Origin: CAYZWU01 sp964482235
Lineage (GTDB): Bacteria; Planctomycetota; B15-G4; CAYZWU01
NCBI GenBank assembly: GCA_964482235.1
Contig: CAYZWU010000023.1
Span: 10,245-74,244 of the forward strand
Length of the DNA: 64,000 bases
Direction of reading: 5' to 3'
The notes beneath the pieces are model-generated. The model ran no database searches, was not told the origin of the DNA, and saw nothing but the letters and a program-made list of their open reading frames with translations. Shown one piece after another: positions 24,561 to 33,083 of this stretch. The position numbers and the translations under genes were made by a program. Within the stretch, counting starts at the first letter, position 1. Each line of letters starts with the position of its first letter.

Positions 24561-27005
24561 ATGAAAACGTTGATCGTGGATGATGATCCGCTCACGCTTC
24601 GAATGCTCGAGAGAGCGGTGAAGTCCAGGGGGCATGAGGTCAAGGCGTTTCTCAAAGCCGAGGAGGCATGGGAAGCCTACCGCAAGGAGTACTATCCCCT
24701 CGTTCTGCTGGACTGGCTGATGCCGGACGTGGACGGATTGACCCTCTGCCGCCGGATGCGGGAACTGCCCCATGGCGACATCAGCGTGATCCTGGTGGTC
24801 ACGGGGCGCGATCAGCCCGAGCACCTGAGAGAGGTGCTGGAAGCCGGAGCCGACGACTACTTGACCAAGCCGATCAGCTTCAAGCTTCTCGATGTCCGCC
24901 TGTCGATCGCCTCTGAGCGCGTCGAGCTGCGCAAGCTGCGCAAGCGCGCGGAGGAGAATCTGAGGAAGCAGGCGGACTGGCTGAAGGTCACGCTGTCGAG
25001 CATCGGCGATGCCGTCATCTCAACGGACAACGCCGCGGCCGTCACATTCATGAATCCCGAGGCGGAGAGGCTGACCGGCTGGACCATCGACCAGGCTCGG
25101 GGCGTCGACATCGACCAGGTCTTCCAGGTCGTCGACGAGGAAACCAAAAAGGTCAGGGAGAGCCCGGTGCGGCGGTCCCTGGTAGAGCAGGATATCGTCG
25201 AGCTTCCCGAGGACATGATTCTCAAGCAGAGAAACGGCAAGGACATTCCTGTCGACGATTCGGCCGCCCCGATCAAGGACCAGGACGGCGGGATCCGCGG
25301 CTCCGTTCTCGTCTTTCGCGACGTGACGGAGAAGGTGCGGGCGCGCAAGGCGCTGATCCGGAGCCTCGACGGCGTGCAGCGGGCCAAGCGCGAGTGGGAG
25401 TCCACGGCCGATGCCCTTCCCCAGCTCGTCTGTCTCCTCGGCCGGACCGGGGAAGTGATCCGCACCAACCTTGCGGTGGAGCAGTGGGGGCTTCACCGCG
25501 TGATCGACGTGAAGGGGCTCGATTTTCACAGCATTTTTCATCCCGACTGCTCCGAACCGAACTGCTATTTCACGGATCTCTGGAAACGGGTGACAGGGGA
25601 GCTGGAAGAGGAAAGGCCCATCGACTTCGAGATGGAGGATACGGTTCTCGGCCGTTTCTTCCGCATCCAGTTCAGGCCGATCACGGCAAGAAAAGAGACC
25701 GAGAGCAGCGACTCGCAGAGTTTCGCCGTGGCCGTGGTCGAGGACATCACCAAGCGCCGCCTGATGGAGAAGGAGCTGGAGCAGGCGCGCGAGCAGGAGA
25801 CTGAGATCGGTTCCAGGATCCAGAAATCCCTCCTGTTCGGAGAGCCGCCCCGCGATTTCCCGGATCTCGAGGTGTCGGCCATCAGCATCCCGTCGCGGAC
25901 GATCGACGGCGACTTCTACACCTTCTTCAAGCACAACGACCGCTGCCTCGATCTCGTCGTGGGCGACGTGATGGGCAAGGGGATCCCGGCGGCCCTGATC
26001 GGCGCAGCCATGAAGAACAACTTCCTCAGCGCCATGAGCCACCTGATCGCCGCCAAGGCCGGCCGCCGCCTTCCCGAGCCCCGCGAGGTGATCTCGAGCG
26101 TGCACGAAGCCATGGCGGACAGGCTGATGAAGCTCGAGAGTTTCCTCACGCTCTGCTACGCCCGCTTCGACCTGGAAAACAACAAGGTCGTGATCGTGGA
26201 CTGCGGCCACCCGAGAACGCTCCACCTCCTGAGCCGCACCGGCGAGTGCCGGAGCCTGGAAGGCTGGAACATGCCTCTCGGCTTTGCCAGGGAAGAGACG
26301 TACAAGCACCTCGAGGATTCCTTCGAGCCGGGGGACGTCTTTCTCTTCTACTCCGACGGGGTCATCGAAGCGCAGAAGGAATCGGGCGAGCTCTACGGCG
26401 AGCATCGCCTCATCGAGTTCCTGCAGAAGAACGCCGGGATGCATCCTGACGACCTCACGGACAAGGTCAGGAAAGAGGTGATCGCCTATGCCGGTTCCGA
26501 GACCTTTGCCGACGATCTCACCTGCATCGCCGTGCAGGTGCCGATGGGATCGACCCTGATCGAGCGGCGCACCGTCAATCTCGTGATATCGAGCGACCTG
26601 GCGGAACTGTCGAAGGTCCGGGAGTTCTTCTGGCGGTTCTGGAGCGACGTGCCGTCGACGGCCAGGGACGAGGAGGCGGGGATCCGGCTCGAGCTGGCCT
26701 TCATCGAATCGGCCAGCAACGTCATGCGGCACGCCTACGACGGCCGGACCGATCGGCCGATACGGATCGATGCCGAGGTCTCCCACTCGGGCAAGGTCTC
26801 CATCAGGCTCTGCCACCTGGGCGCCGGTTTCGATCCGCAGAAAGTGCCGCTTCCATCCTTCGACGGATCGCGCGACGGCGGCTTCGGCTGCTTCATCATC
26901 GAGAACTGCGTCGACCGGGTGACCTATACACGCGATGGCGACGGCTGGAACGTGATCTGCCTGGAAAAGGATCTCCTGCGCTGCAGGGCGAAGCAGATTT
27001 CGTAG
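24561..27005 (+). CDS. Response regulator with two PAS domains, SpoIIE-type phosphatase and RsbW-type kinase domain
   Basis: 814 residues. REC domain 1-120 (VDDD at 6-9, phospho-acceptor D51 in LLDWLMP, K in LTKPIS). A short coiled coil is followed by PAS1 at about 140-265 (SSIGDAVISTDNAAAVTFMN, VFRDVTEK) and PAS2 at about 285-420. The PP2C/SpoIIE phosphatase spans 440-665 (DGDFYTFF, GDVMGKGIPAALIGAAM, LFYSDGVIEAQ, DDLTCIAVQV). A GHKL kinase domain covers 670-810 (LAFIESASNVMRHAYD, DGSRDGGFGCFIIENC). Phosphatase and kinase activities for a STAS protein thus sit in one chain under a phosphorelay receiver. The cognate histidine kinase is not in the window. It is divergent from the RsbW/STAS genes across 200 bases. 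Confidence 0.93.
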   Translation: MKTLIVDDDPLTLRMLERAVKSRGHEVKAFLKAEEAWEAYRKEYYPLVLLDWLMPDVDGLTLCRRMRELPHGDISVILVVTGRDQPEHLREVLEAGADDYLTKPISFKLLDVRLSIASERVELRKLRKRAEENLRKQADWLKVTLSSIGDAVISTDNAAAVTFMNPEAERLTGWTIDQARGVDIDQVFQVVDEETKKVRESPVRRSLVEQDIVELPEDMILKQRNGKDIPVDDSAAPIKDQDGGIRGSVLVFRDVTEKVRARKALIRSLDGVQRAKREWESTADALPQLVCLLGRTGEVIRTNLAVEQWGLHRVIDVKGLDFHSIFHPDCSEPNCYFTDLWKRVTGELEEERPIDFEMEDTVLGRFFRIQFRPITARKETESSDSQSFAVAVVEDITKRRLMEKELEQAREQETEIGSRIQKSLLFGEPPRDFPDLEVSAISIPSRTIDGDFYTFFKHNDRCLDLVVGDVMGKGIPAALIGAAMKNNFLSAMSHLIAAKAGRRLPEPREVISSVHEAMADRLMKLESFLTLCYARFDLENNKVVIVDCGHPRTLHLLSRTGECRSLEGWNMPLGFAREETYKHLEDSFEPGDVFLFYSDGVIEAQKESGELYGEHRLIEFLQKNAGMHPDDLTDKVRKEVIAYAGSETFADDLTCIAVQVPMGSTLIERRTVNLVISSDLAELSKVREFFWRFWSDVPSTARDEEAGIRLELAFIESASNVMRHAYDGRTDRPIRIDAEVSHSGKVSIRLCHLGAGFDPQKVPLPSFDGSRDGGFGCFIIENCVDRVTYTRDGDGWNVICLEKDLLRCRAKQIS

Positions 27006-27127
27006 CCTTTCGCGCCGGTCCGGGACGAATCGCATCTTTCCTCTCGAAATCCATGGGGCACCGGGGATAAACTAGCCCGACGCTGTTTTGACCCCCTGAT
27101 CCGATTCATAGAATGCCGAGGTGCCTG

Positions 27128-28615
27128 ATGAGATCGAACCGTTCGTCCCGCATCATCTGCGGTGTACGGGAGCGGCGGAAGACCGTGCCCTCTCTCCTGG
27201 TCGTGCTTTTTCTGGTTCCTTTCCTCCAAGCAGCCTCTCCCTTGTTCGCGGAAGAGGGCGGCGACGAGTCGCGGAAGGTGTTCACCCTTCATCGAATCGT
27301 CCGCTACGAGCACAGGCTCGTCAATGCCGGCGACTCGCCTGCCGACATGGAGATGTTCGTCGCCCTTCCCCGGAGCAATGCACGGCAGAAGATCCTCCAT
27401 GTGTTTCCCGATCCAACCCTCGAGAGGGTGGCGGCGGACGAGTACGGCAACAGGATCGCCTTCTACCTGGACAGGGATGTTCCTCCCGGCGACGTTGTGG
27501 CTCACGGCTGGATCGCCGAGGTGGAGATCTCTTGCCTCGTCTGCGATCCCGGCCAGGGGAGGAATCCCGAGGCCAGGCTGCCCCGCCAGGAGAGGGAGAT
27601 CTTTCTCCGTGACGGCGAACGGTACCTCCTGGCGTCGCAGGAGGTGAGCGCCCTGGCGCGGGAGCTCGCCGCGGATTCCGCGGGCGAGCAGGAGACCGTG
27701 CGCCGCATCTTCGAGCACCTGATCCGCAATATCCGTTACGAGAGGGACGATGTGTGGGATCCGGCCCCGGTCGTCCTGGAACGGAGATCAGGGTCGTGCT
27801 CGGAATACAACTTCGCCTTCATGGCGCTTTGCCGCGCTGCCGGGATTCCGGCGCGCTACACGGGCGGGGTCGTGCTCAAGTCGGGACGGGAGACGAAGTA
27901 CGATCCGGCCGTCACGGAGGACGCCGTTTTCCACAGGTGGAGCGAGGTCTTCCTCAACGGGCTCGGCTGGTTTCCCGTCGACTGCAGCCGGGCCAGCGGC
28001 GAGATGGTCCGGTACGGCAATCCGGACAACTACTACGGCAGGCTGCCGGCCGGGCTGCTCCAGTGCGTGAGCGGCGACGGGGCGGGCGATTCACCCCTGG
28101 GATGGGATTATCTCTCGAACGAGTCCAAGCCGTTCGAGACCAGGGACTGGGCGGGAAAGGTGGGATTCTGGATCAGCGGCGTCCCTCGCGACACGCTCGA
28201 GACATCCGTCGCCCTGAGGGAGAAGATGCTCCGGGAGAAGCAGGATCGAGGGCTTTTTGACCGGCTCGTCGCGAGCTCCCTCGACAGGGAGATCCTCTTC
28301 TTCTACAGGAACCTGCTGGAACAGGACGCGATCCCCGAACTGGTGGAAGCTCTTCTTCATACCGGCCACCCGGAGGCCGTCTACTGGTCCCTCCTGAACG
28401 AGCATCGCGGTGTGAAACCGCGAAAGGGAAGGCAGTGGCGGGCCCTCTGCGGCGAGTTCCTCGCGGCCCAGATCGAGAAGCATTACGAGGGAACGGACGG
28501 CAAGAGGGATCTTTTCACCTTCGAGTACTGGTGGCGCAAGGCCAGGCCCGCGGTCCGGTGGGACGAGGAAAAAGGCGTCTTCGTGCTTCTAAGCGAGGAG
28601 ATCAATATTTACTGA
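27128..28615 (+). CDS. Secreted transglutaminase-like protein
   Basis: 495 residues from the ATG at 27128 (GAGG 6 bases upstream); ATG 27113 is in frame. A signal peptide (VPSLLVVLFLVPFLQAASPL) precedes a beta-rich region with an RYEHRLVNAGDSPADM pattern. The transglutaminase/protease core has the catalytic Cys in RSGSCSEYNFAFMALCRAAG, the His in FHRWSEVFLNGLGW and the Asp in PVDCSRA. Such domains act as cysteine peptidases or cross-linkers on extracytoplasmic proteins. The 200-residue C-terminal helical region (LVEALLHTGHPEAVYW) is not recognised. It is a single gene; the next gene converges on it. Confidence 0.85.
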   Translation: MRSNRSSRIICGVRERRKTVPSLLVVLFLVPFLQAASPLFAEEGGDESRKVFTLHRIVRYEHRLVNAGDSPADMEMFVALPRSNARQKILHVFPDPTLERVAADEYGNRIAFYLDRDVPPGDVVAHGWIAEVEISCLVCDPGQGRNPEARLPRQEREIFLRDGERYLLASQEVSALARELAADSAGEQETVRRIFEHLIRNIRYERDDVWDPAPVVLERRSGSCSEYNFAFMALCRAAGIPARYTGGVVLKSGRETKYDPAVTEDAVFHRWSEVFLNGLGWFPVDCSRASGEMVRYGNPDNYYGRLPAGLLQCVSGDGAGDSPLGWDYLSNESKPFETRDWAGKVGFWISGVPRDTLETSVALREKMLREKQDRGLFDRLVASSLDREILFFYRNLLEQDAIPELVEALLHTGHPEAVYWSLLNEHRGVKPRKGRQWRALCGEFLAAQIEKHYEGTDGKRDLFTFEYWWRKARPAVRWDEEKGVFVLLSEEINIY

Positions 28616-28693
28616 GGATACTTGCGGCAAATATATCCGTCCTGAAAGCCGCATCTTGGCAGAACATAGAATCGCATCGGGCTGCCGATCAGC

Positions 28694-29641
28694 CTACTTC
28701 ACCAGGGCGTGCTTCAGGAAATCGGAGGCGCTGACAGTCCTGAAAGACCACTGCCCCTGTTTGATATTTGCGACGGTCAGGCCTGTAAAAAGAACAACCT
28801 CGACGTGATCACCATATACCTTGAACAGTTTGATCTGATGGGGGCGCTCCGCCAGGGCATCTGTCGAGAGAAAGCATGTGTCTCTCATCCCTTTTCGAAC
28901 GGATATCATATTGAGATTCATGTGCACATGGCCGGATAAGACCATGACAACGTTGCCGTGCGCTCCCAGAATTTTTCTGACCCTCTCGGCCTCGGGCATG
29001 AGGCATGGTATGCCGGCCGATGCAAACGCCGTCATTGTCAGGAGATCAGCCTCCACCAAGCGATGCGTGAAGAAAACCACGTGCTTTTTTCTGTTTCGGG
29101 AGAGGTCTTTCTCCAGCCACTTCAGCTCCATCTCATCCGGATAAATCCCCATCATGACAAAGTGCCATTCATTCACGTCGAAAGACAAGCATCTCTTCTT
29201 GAATACTTTGACGTAATTGTAAACACCACCGGTTTTGCGCACATCGTGATCGCCCTGGCAGGCGTAGTACGGGCACTTCAATTTTCCGAGTATCGTTCTG
29301 CTTCTTCGCAAGTCGTCCAGGTCGCCGTTTTCAGTGATGTCTCCTGTATGGATCAGAAAATCAGGTTTGATTTCATTGTTGATATACTTGACCGTCTGTT
29401 CGAGTATCGGGAACGAATTGGCCAGATCCTTCCAGTGGTTGGCTTTCAGGTGAGCGATTTTCGAGAATGGATTCTCAGGCGGCCTTCCGGAACTGATGGT
29501 GGTGGTCAGGCAGTGCGTGTCCGTCATCTGCACGAAGGAAAAGAGGGGTTTGTCGGTTGCCGTTGCCTCTGCTCGGCACAACGGTGCAAGCAGAACCAGG
29601 ATCGCCAGCTCGAGTGAGTAGTATCTTTGCCAGTGTTTCAT
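28694..29641 (-). CDS. Exported calcineurin-like metallophosphoesterase
   Basis: 315 residues from the ATG at 29641, with a signal peptide (LELAILVLLAPLCRAEA). Metal-binding motifs appear in order: MTDTHCL (D-x-H), HTGDITENGD (GD), CQGDHD (variant of GNHD), FFTHR and SGHVHMN (GHxH). This is the full calcineurin-type set for a two-metal phosphoesterase acting in the periplasm. The substrate is unknown. Base use is clearly less GC-rich than in the flanking genes and codon choice is less biased, which suggests recent acquisition. A longer frame to 29779 overlaps the thymidine kinase gene and is not credible. Confidence 0.87.
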   Translation of the reverse strand: MKHWQRYYSLELAILVLLAPLCRAEATATDKPLFSFVQMTDTHCLTTTISSGRPPENPFSKIAHLKANHWKDLANSFPILEQTVKYINNEIKPDFLIHTGDITENGDLDDLRRSRTILGKLKCPYYACQGDHDVRKTGGVYNYVKVFKKRCLSFDVNEWHFVMMGIYPDEMELKWLEKDLSRNRKKHVVFFTHRLVEADLLTMTAFASAGIPCLMPEAERVRKILGAHGNVVMVLSGHVHMNLNMISVRKGMRDTCFLSTDALAERPHQIKLFKVYGDHVEVVLFTGLTVANIKQGQWSFRTVSASDFLKHALVK

Positions 29642-29685
29642 CTGTAAAGCCTGAAGCAGGCGGCTCAGGGTCCGGGCGGGCCGGC

Positions 29686-30354
29686 TCAGATCCCCCTCCT
29701 CTCTTTTTCCTCGGGAAAGAGCGGCAAGGTGCGCGTCCGCCTCGCCTTTTCCGAGTAGGTGGAGAAGTGTTCGCGGCATCGCGGCGCGTACGATTCCTTG
29801 CCTCCCACCACGATGATCGGCGAGTCGCTGGGCGCCACCTTTCCGTCGATGAAGCGCTGGACGCGCGTGGCCTCCCGCCCGCAGATCTCGCCGTTCGATT
29901 CGAAGGTGCAGATCGCCTTAAGGTAGATCATGTAATCCGCCGCCCGGACGAAATGGGACATGTCCCGCTGCCCGTCCCTGAATGCGAAGTAGTCATCGCG
30001 AAAGTCCTTGAGAAGCCCCGAGGCGACGACGATGCGGCCCGTGTTGGCCATGCCCTCGCAGATGTCGATCACGTCGCTCGAGAAGAACTGGACCTCGTCG
30101 ATTCCCACGACCCGCGTGGCGTCGTCGAGGATGTCGAGGATCTCCTTGGCAGAGGACACGTACTCCACGTGGCGCTTCAATCCGTCGTGGGACGCGATGT
30201 GGCTGCGCCCGTACCGGTCGTCCAGCGCCGGCTTGAAGAGCTGGACATTGCGGCCCGCGATTTCGTAGCGGTTGATCCGGCGGATCAGCTCGGTGCTCTT
30301 GCCGCTGAACATCGTCCCGATGATCAATTCCAGGGTGCCGTGCCGTGCTTCCAT
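29686..30354 (-). CDS. tdk: Thymidine kinase (type II)
   Basis: 222 residues from the ATG at 30354, preceded by GGAGGAATTTCC. It phosphorylates thymidine for the dTTP salvage route in the cytoplasm. The P-loop is GTMFSGKSTELIRRI, the Mg-site motif VGIDEVQFF, and the lasso region carries CTFESNGEICGREATRVQRF. The zinc site seems altered: Cys spacing is C-x8-C instead of C-x2-C, with a later single Cys in APRCREHF. Length and order are otherwise normal. The C-terminal tail is rich in Arg and Glu. Confidence 0.93.
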   Translation of the reverse strand: MEARHGTLELIIGTMFSGKSTELIRRINRYEIAGRNVQLFKPALDDRYGRSHIASHDGLKRHVEYVSSAKEILDILDDATRVVGIDEVQFFSSDVIDICEGMANTGRIVVASGLLKDFRDDYFAFRDGQRDMSHFVRAADYMIYLKAICTFESNGEICGREATRVQRFIDGKVAPSDSPIIVVGGKESYAPRCREHFSTYSEKARRTRTLPLFPEEKERRGI

Positions 30355-30518
30355 GGAAATTCCTCCTTCAGGGAATCGTATCATGGGCTTGATTCGAAGG
30401 CATAGCTTCCATTAAAATCTAACTTTCTCGACCTTTCTTTCAGAACAAGAAGGAACTGTCTGGTATTGTATTTCTATCTTATTGATATAACTAGTGTTAT
30501 CGCCAGGGAGGATTTCTC

Positions 30519-31757
30519 ATGTATGGCAAGATCAAGGAAGACCTCATCAGGGATCTGCAGGCCACGCGCGACGCGGGGCTTTTCAAGCAGGAACGGATCA
30601 TCGTTTCGGAGCAGGGCGCCGAGATCAAGGTGAAGGGCGGTCAGGAAGTTCTTAACTTCTGTGCCAACAACTATCTCGGTCTCTCGAGCCATCCGAAGCT
30701 CATCGATGCGGCGCACAAGACCCTCGACGAGTACGGCTACGGAATGAGCTCCGTCCGCTTCATCTGCGGCACGCAGGAGATCCACAAGGAGCTGGAGAAG
30801 AAGGTCTCCGATTTCCTCGGTATGGAGGACACGATCCTCTACGCCGCCTGCTTCGACGCCAACGGCGGCGTGTTCGAGCCCTTCCTTGACAAGGACTGCG
30901 CCATCATCTGCGACCAGCTGAACCACGCCTCGATCATCGACGGCGTGCGCCTCTGCAAGGCCCAGCGCTGGGTCTATGCCCACGGCGTGATGGGTGACGA
31001 GGAGATCGATTTCCAGGGCAAGATGCTCAAGGGGCTCGAGCGCTGCCTCAAGGAAGCAGCAAGCTGCAAGTACCGCCTCGTCTGCACCGACGGCGTTTTC
31101 TCCATGGACGGCGACATCGCCAAGCTCGACGAGATCTGCGATCTGGCTGAGAAGTACGATGCCCTGGTCATGGTCGACGACAGCCACTCCACCGGGTTCA
31201 TGGGCAAGACCGGCCGCGGAACCCACGAGCACTGCGGGGTCATGGGCCGCGTCGACCTGATCACCACCACCTTCGGCAAGGCTCTCGGCGGCGCCTCGGG
31301 CGGCTGCACCTCGGGCCGGAAGGAGATGATCGAGTGGCTGCGCCAGAAGAGCCGTCCCTACCTCTTCTCCAACACGGTGGCCCCAGCTGTGGTGGGCGGC
31401 ACGATCCAGGTGATGGATCTTCTCACCGAGAGCACCGAGCTGCGCGACCGCCTCGAGGAGAACACTCTGTACTTCCGCGAGAAGATGACCGAGGCGGGCT
31501 TCGACATCGTGCCCGGCGTCCACGCGATCGTCCCGATCATGTTCGGCAAGTTCGAGAACGACGCCAAGCTGGCCCAGGAGTTCGCCAACGACCTGCTGGA
31601 CGAAGGGATCTACGTGATCGGCTTCTTCTATCCCGTCGTGCCGAAGGGCCATGCCCGCATCCGCGTCCAGATCTCGGCCGGCCACAATCGGGAGCACCTC
31701 GACAAGGCGATTGCCGCCTTCACGAAGATCGGCAAGAAGCACAACGTGATCAGCTGA
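30519..31757 (+). CDS. kbl: Glycine C-acetyltransferase (2-amino-3-ketobutyrate CoA ligase)
   Basis: 412 residues, with GGGAGG upstream of the ATG. It is a PLP enzyme of the alpha-oxoamine synthase family that cleaves 2-amino-3-ketobutyrate with CoA into glycine and acetyl-CoA in threonine breakdown. Motifs: NFCANNYLGLSSHP, YGYGMSSVRFICGTQEIHKE, DQLNHASIIDG, MVDDSHSTGFMG and the PLP lysine in TTTFGKALGGASGG. The strong match to Kbl over the whole length, including RFICGT, separates it from KBL-like biotin or sphingolipid enzymes. The usual partner threonine dehydrogenase (tdh) is not adjacent. Confidence 0.95.
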   Translation: MYGKIKEDLIRDLQATRDAGLFKQERIIVSEQGAEIKVKGGQEVLNFCANNYLGLSSHPKLIDAAHKTLDEYGYGMSSVRFICGTQEIHKELEKKVSDFLGMEDTILYAACFDANGGVFEPFLDKDCAIICDQLNHASIIDGVRLCKAQRWVYAHGVMGDEEIDFQGKMLKGLERCLKEAASCKYRLVCTDGVFSMDGDIAKLDEICDLAEKYDALVMVDDSHSTGFMGKTGRGTHEHCGVMGRVDLITTTFGKALGGASGGCTSGRKEMIEWLRQKSRPYLFSNTVAPAVVGGTIQVMDLLTESTELRDRLEENTLYFREKMTEAGFDIVPGVHAIVPIMFGKFENDAKLAQEFANDLLDEGIYVIGFFYPVVPKGHARIRVQISAGHNREHLDKAIAAFTKIGKKHNVIS

Positions 31758-31777
31758 GTCTTTGCCGCGATCAACAA

Positions 31778-31817
31778 GGGCCGGGGCCTCGTTTCGAGGG
31801 TCCCGGTCCTTTTTTTT
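31778..31817 (+). terminator. Rho-independent terminator after kbl
   Basis: A GC-rich imperfect stem (GGGCCGGGGCCTCG pairing with CGAGGGTCCCGGTCC around a TTT loop) is followed at once by eight T at 31810-31817. It lies 20 bases after the kbl stop. Confidence 0.85.
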
Positions 31818-32163
31818 GGGTTCTGCAGCAGAATTCGAGAGTGGAACGTGATCGGGAGGAAGCAATAGCACCCTCGCCGCAGAGCATCAAGATTTCAGCC
31901 CCGATTTCCGAAAACCAATTACCGGTCCATTGCCGGCTGGGGTGTTCCTGGAAAAGACAGAGATCTCTCTCATTCAAGGGCATTGGCGTAATTCATTTAT
32001 TGGCAATTAATAATGTTATCGGGGATCCAGAGGGGTCTCCTCAGTTCACGGGGTGGGGTGGAAAAGAGTGCCGTCTTCTGTTGCGTGGGATATCAAGGGC
32101 ATGTTAGAATGCACGACTTGTTTACTCGAAGAGAAAGAGACAGATCCTGGAAAGGGCCGTAAA
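31818..32163. other. Intergenic region upstream of DUF89 gene
   Basis: About 345 bases without a supported gene. The middle part is AT-rich (around 31985-32025, with TTATTGGCAATTAATAATG). The only clear content is the promoter candidate at 32081-32109, listed separately. A frame opening at 32053 runs into the DUF89 gene but its first residues look non-coding. Confidence 0.5.
32081..32109 (+). promoter_or_regulatory. Promoter candidate for the DUF89 gene
   Basis: TTGCGT at 32081-32086 and TTAGAA at 32104-32109 with a 17-base spacer. The predicted transcript start near 32116 lies downstream of the ATG at 32101. That argues for translation from the TTG at 32164. Confidence 0.55.
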
Positions 32164-33048
32164 TTGAAGATTTCCCTCGACTGCATCTCCTGCATCATCC
32201 AAAAGGCATTCCAGACCTGCGAGCTGGTCGGTATGGAGGATTCGGAGAAGGAGCTCGTGTCGCGGAAGATCCTGCAGATGGCCTCCGAGGTTTCCTTCGA
32301 TCAGACATCTGCCCATGTCACCCACGAGATCCACAAGTTTCTCAAGGAATATACCGGTGAGGATGATCCCTACCGCAATGCGAAGAGCTTCTACACCGAT
32401 CTCGCCCTGAGAGCCTACCCCGAGCTGAAGCTCACCATCCAGGAATCGGGAAAATCCTTCGAGACGGCCGTTCGCATGGCCCTGGCCGGCAGCTCCATCG
32501 ACTACATCTTCAACGGCAAGATCGACAACGTCGTGTTCTTCAACAAGATCGAGAACGTGCTGAACAGCCCGCTGCGGTGCGATCACATCGACCTGCTCGG
32601 GGAGAAGATCCAGTCGGCAGAGACGATCCTCTACCTGGGCGACAATGCCGGTGAGACGGTCTTCGACCGGCTCCTGATCGAGGAGCTGCCGCGGGACAAG
32701 GTCATCTATGCCGTCAAGGGCGGGCCCGCGATGAACGACGCCACGGAGACCGACGCCCGTTTCGCCGGCCTGACCGACGAGATCATGGTGATCGAGAACG
32801 GATCCGACGCGCCCGGCACGATCCTGGACCTCTGCTCGAAGGAATTCCAGGAACTCTTCCACGAGGCGGACCTGGTGATCTCCAAGGGGCAGGGCAACTT
32901 CAAGACCCTCCACAACCAGGAGCGTGAGATCTTCTACATCTTCCGGGTGAAGTGCGTTGTGGTTGCCCGGCACCTCAACTGCTCGAGAGACGACCTTCTG
33001 GTCTGGAATTCGACGTTCAGCCCCACCGCCTCGGGCGGCAACGGATAG
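32164..33048 (+). CDS. DUF89 (ARMT1-like) metal-dependent phosphatase family protein
   Basis: 294 residues from a TTG at 32164 with GGAAAGG 8 bases upstream; ATG at 32101 or 32053 are in frame. The protein then opens KISLDCISCIIQKAF, the usual DUF89 N-terminus with its Cys pair. Later motifs are LYLGDNAGETVFDRLL, VKGGPAMNDAT and ADLVISKGQGNFKTL, which hold the conserved Asp, Asn and Lys residues of the family. Members act as damage-control phosphatases on sugar phosphates or pantothenate-pathway intermediates; the substrate here is unknown. Length matches bacterial and archaeal members. Confidence 0.88.
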   Translation: MKISLDCISCIIQKAFQTCELVGMEDSEKELVSRKILQMASEVSFDQTSAHVTHEIHKFLKEYTGEDDPYRNAKSFYTDLALRAYPELKLTIQESGKSFETAVRMALAGSSIDYIFNGKIDNVVFFNKIENVLNSPLRCDHIDLLGEKIQSAETILYLGDNAGETVFDRLLIEELPRDKVIYAVKGGPAMNDATETDARFAGLTDEIMVIENGSDAPGTILDLCSKEFQELFHEADLVISKGQGNFKTLHNQEREIFYIFRVKCVVVARHLNCSRDDLLVWNSTFSPTASGGNG

Positions 33049-33083
33049 CCTCGCCGCGATCCGCCTCGCCGAATTCCCGCCGC

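Noticed and set aside
25020..27035. A 671-codon minus-strand frame over the phosphatase gene
   Set aside because: The plus-strand REC-PAS-PAS-SpoIIE-GHKL protein is unambiguous, and the antisense frame has no recognisable fold.
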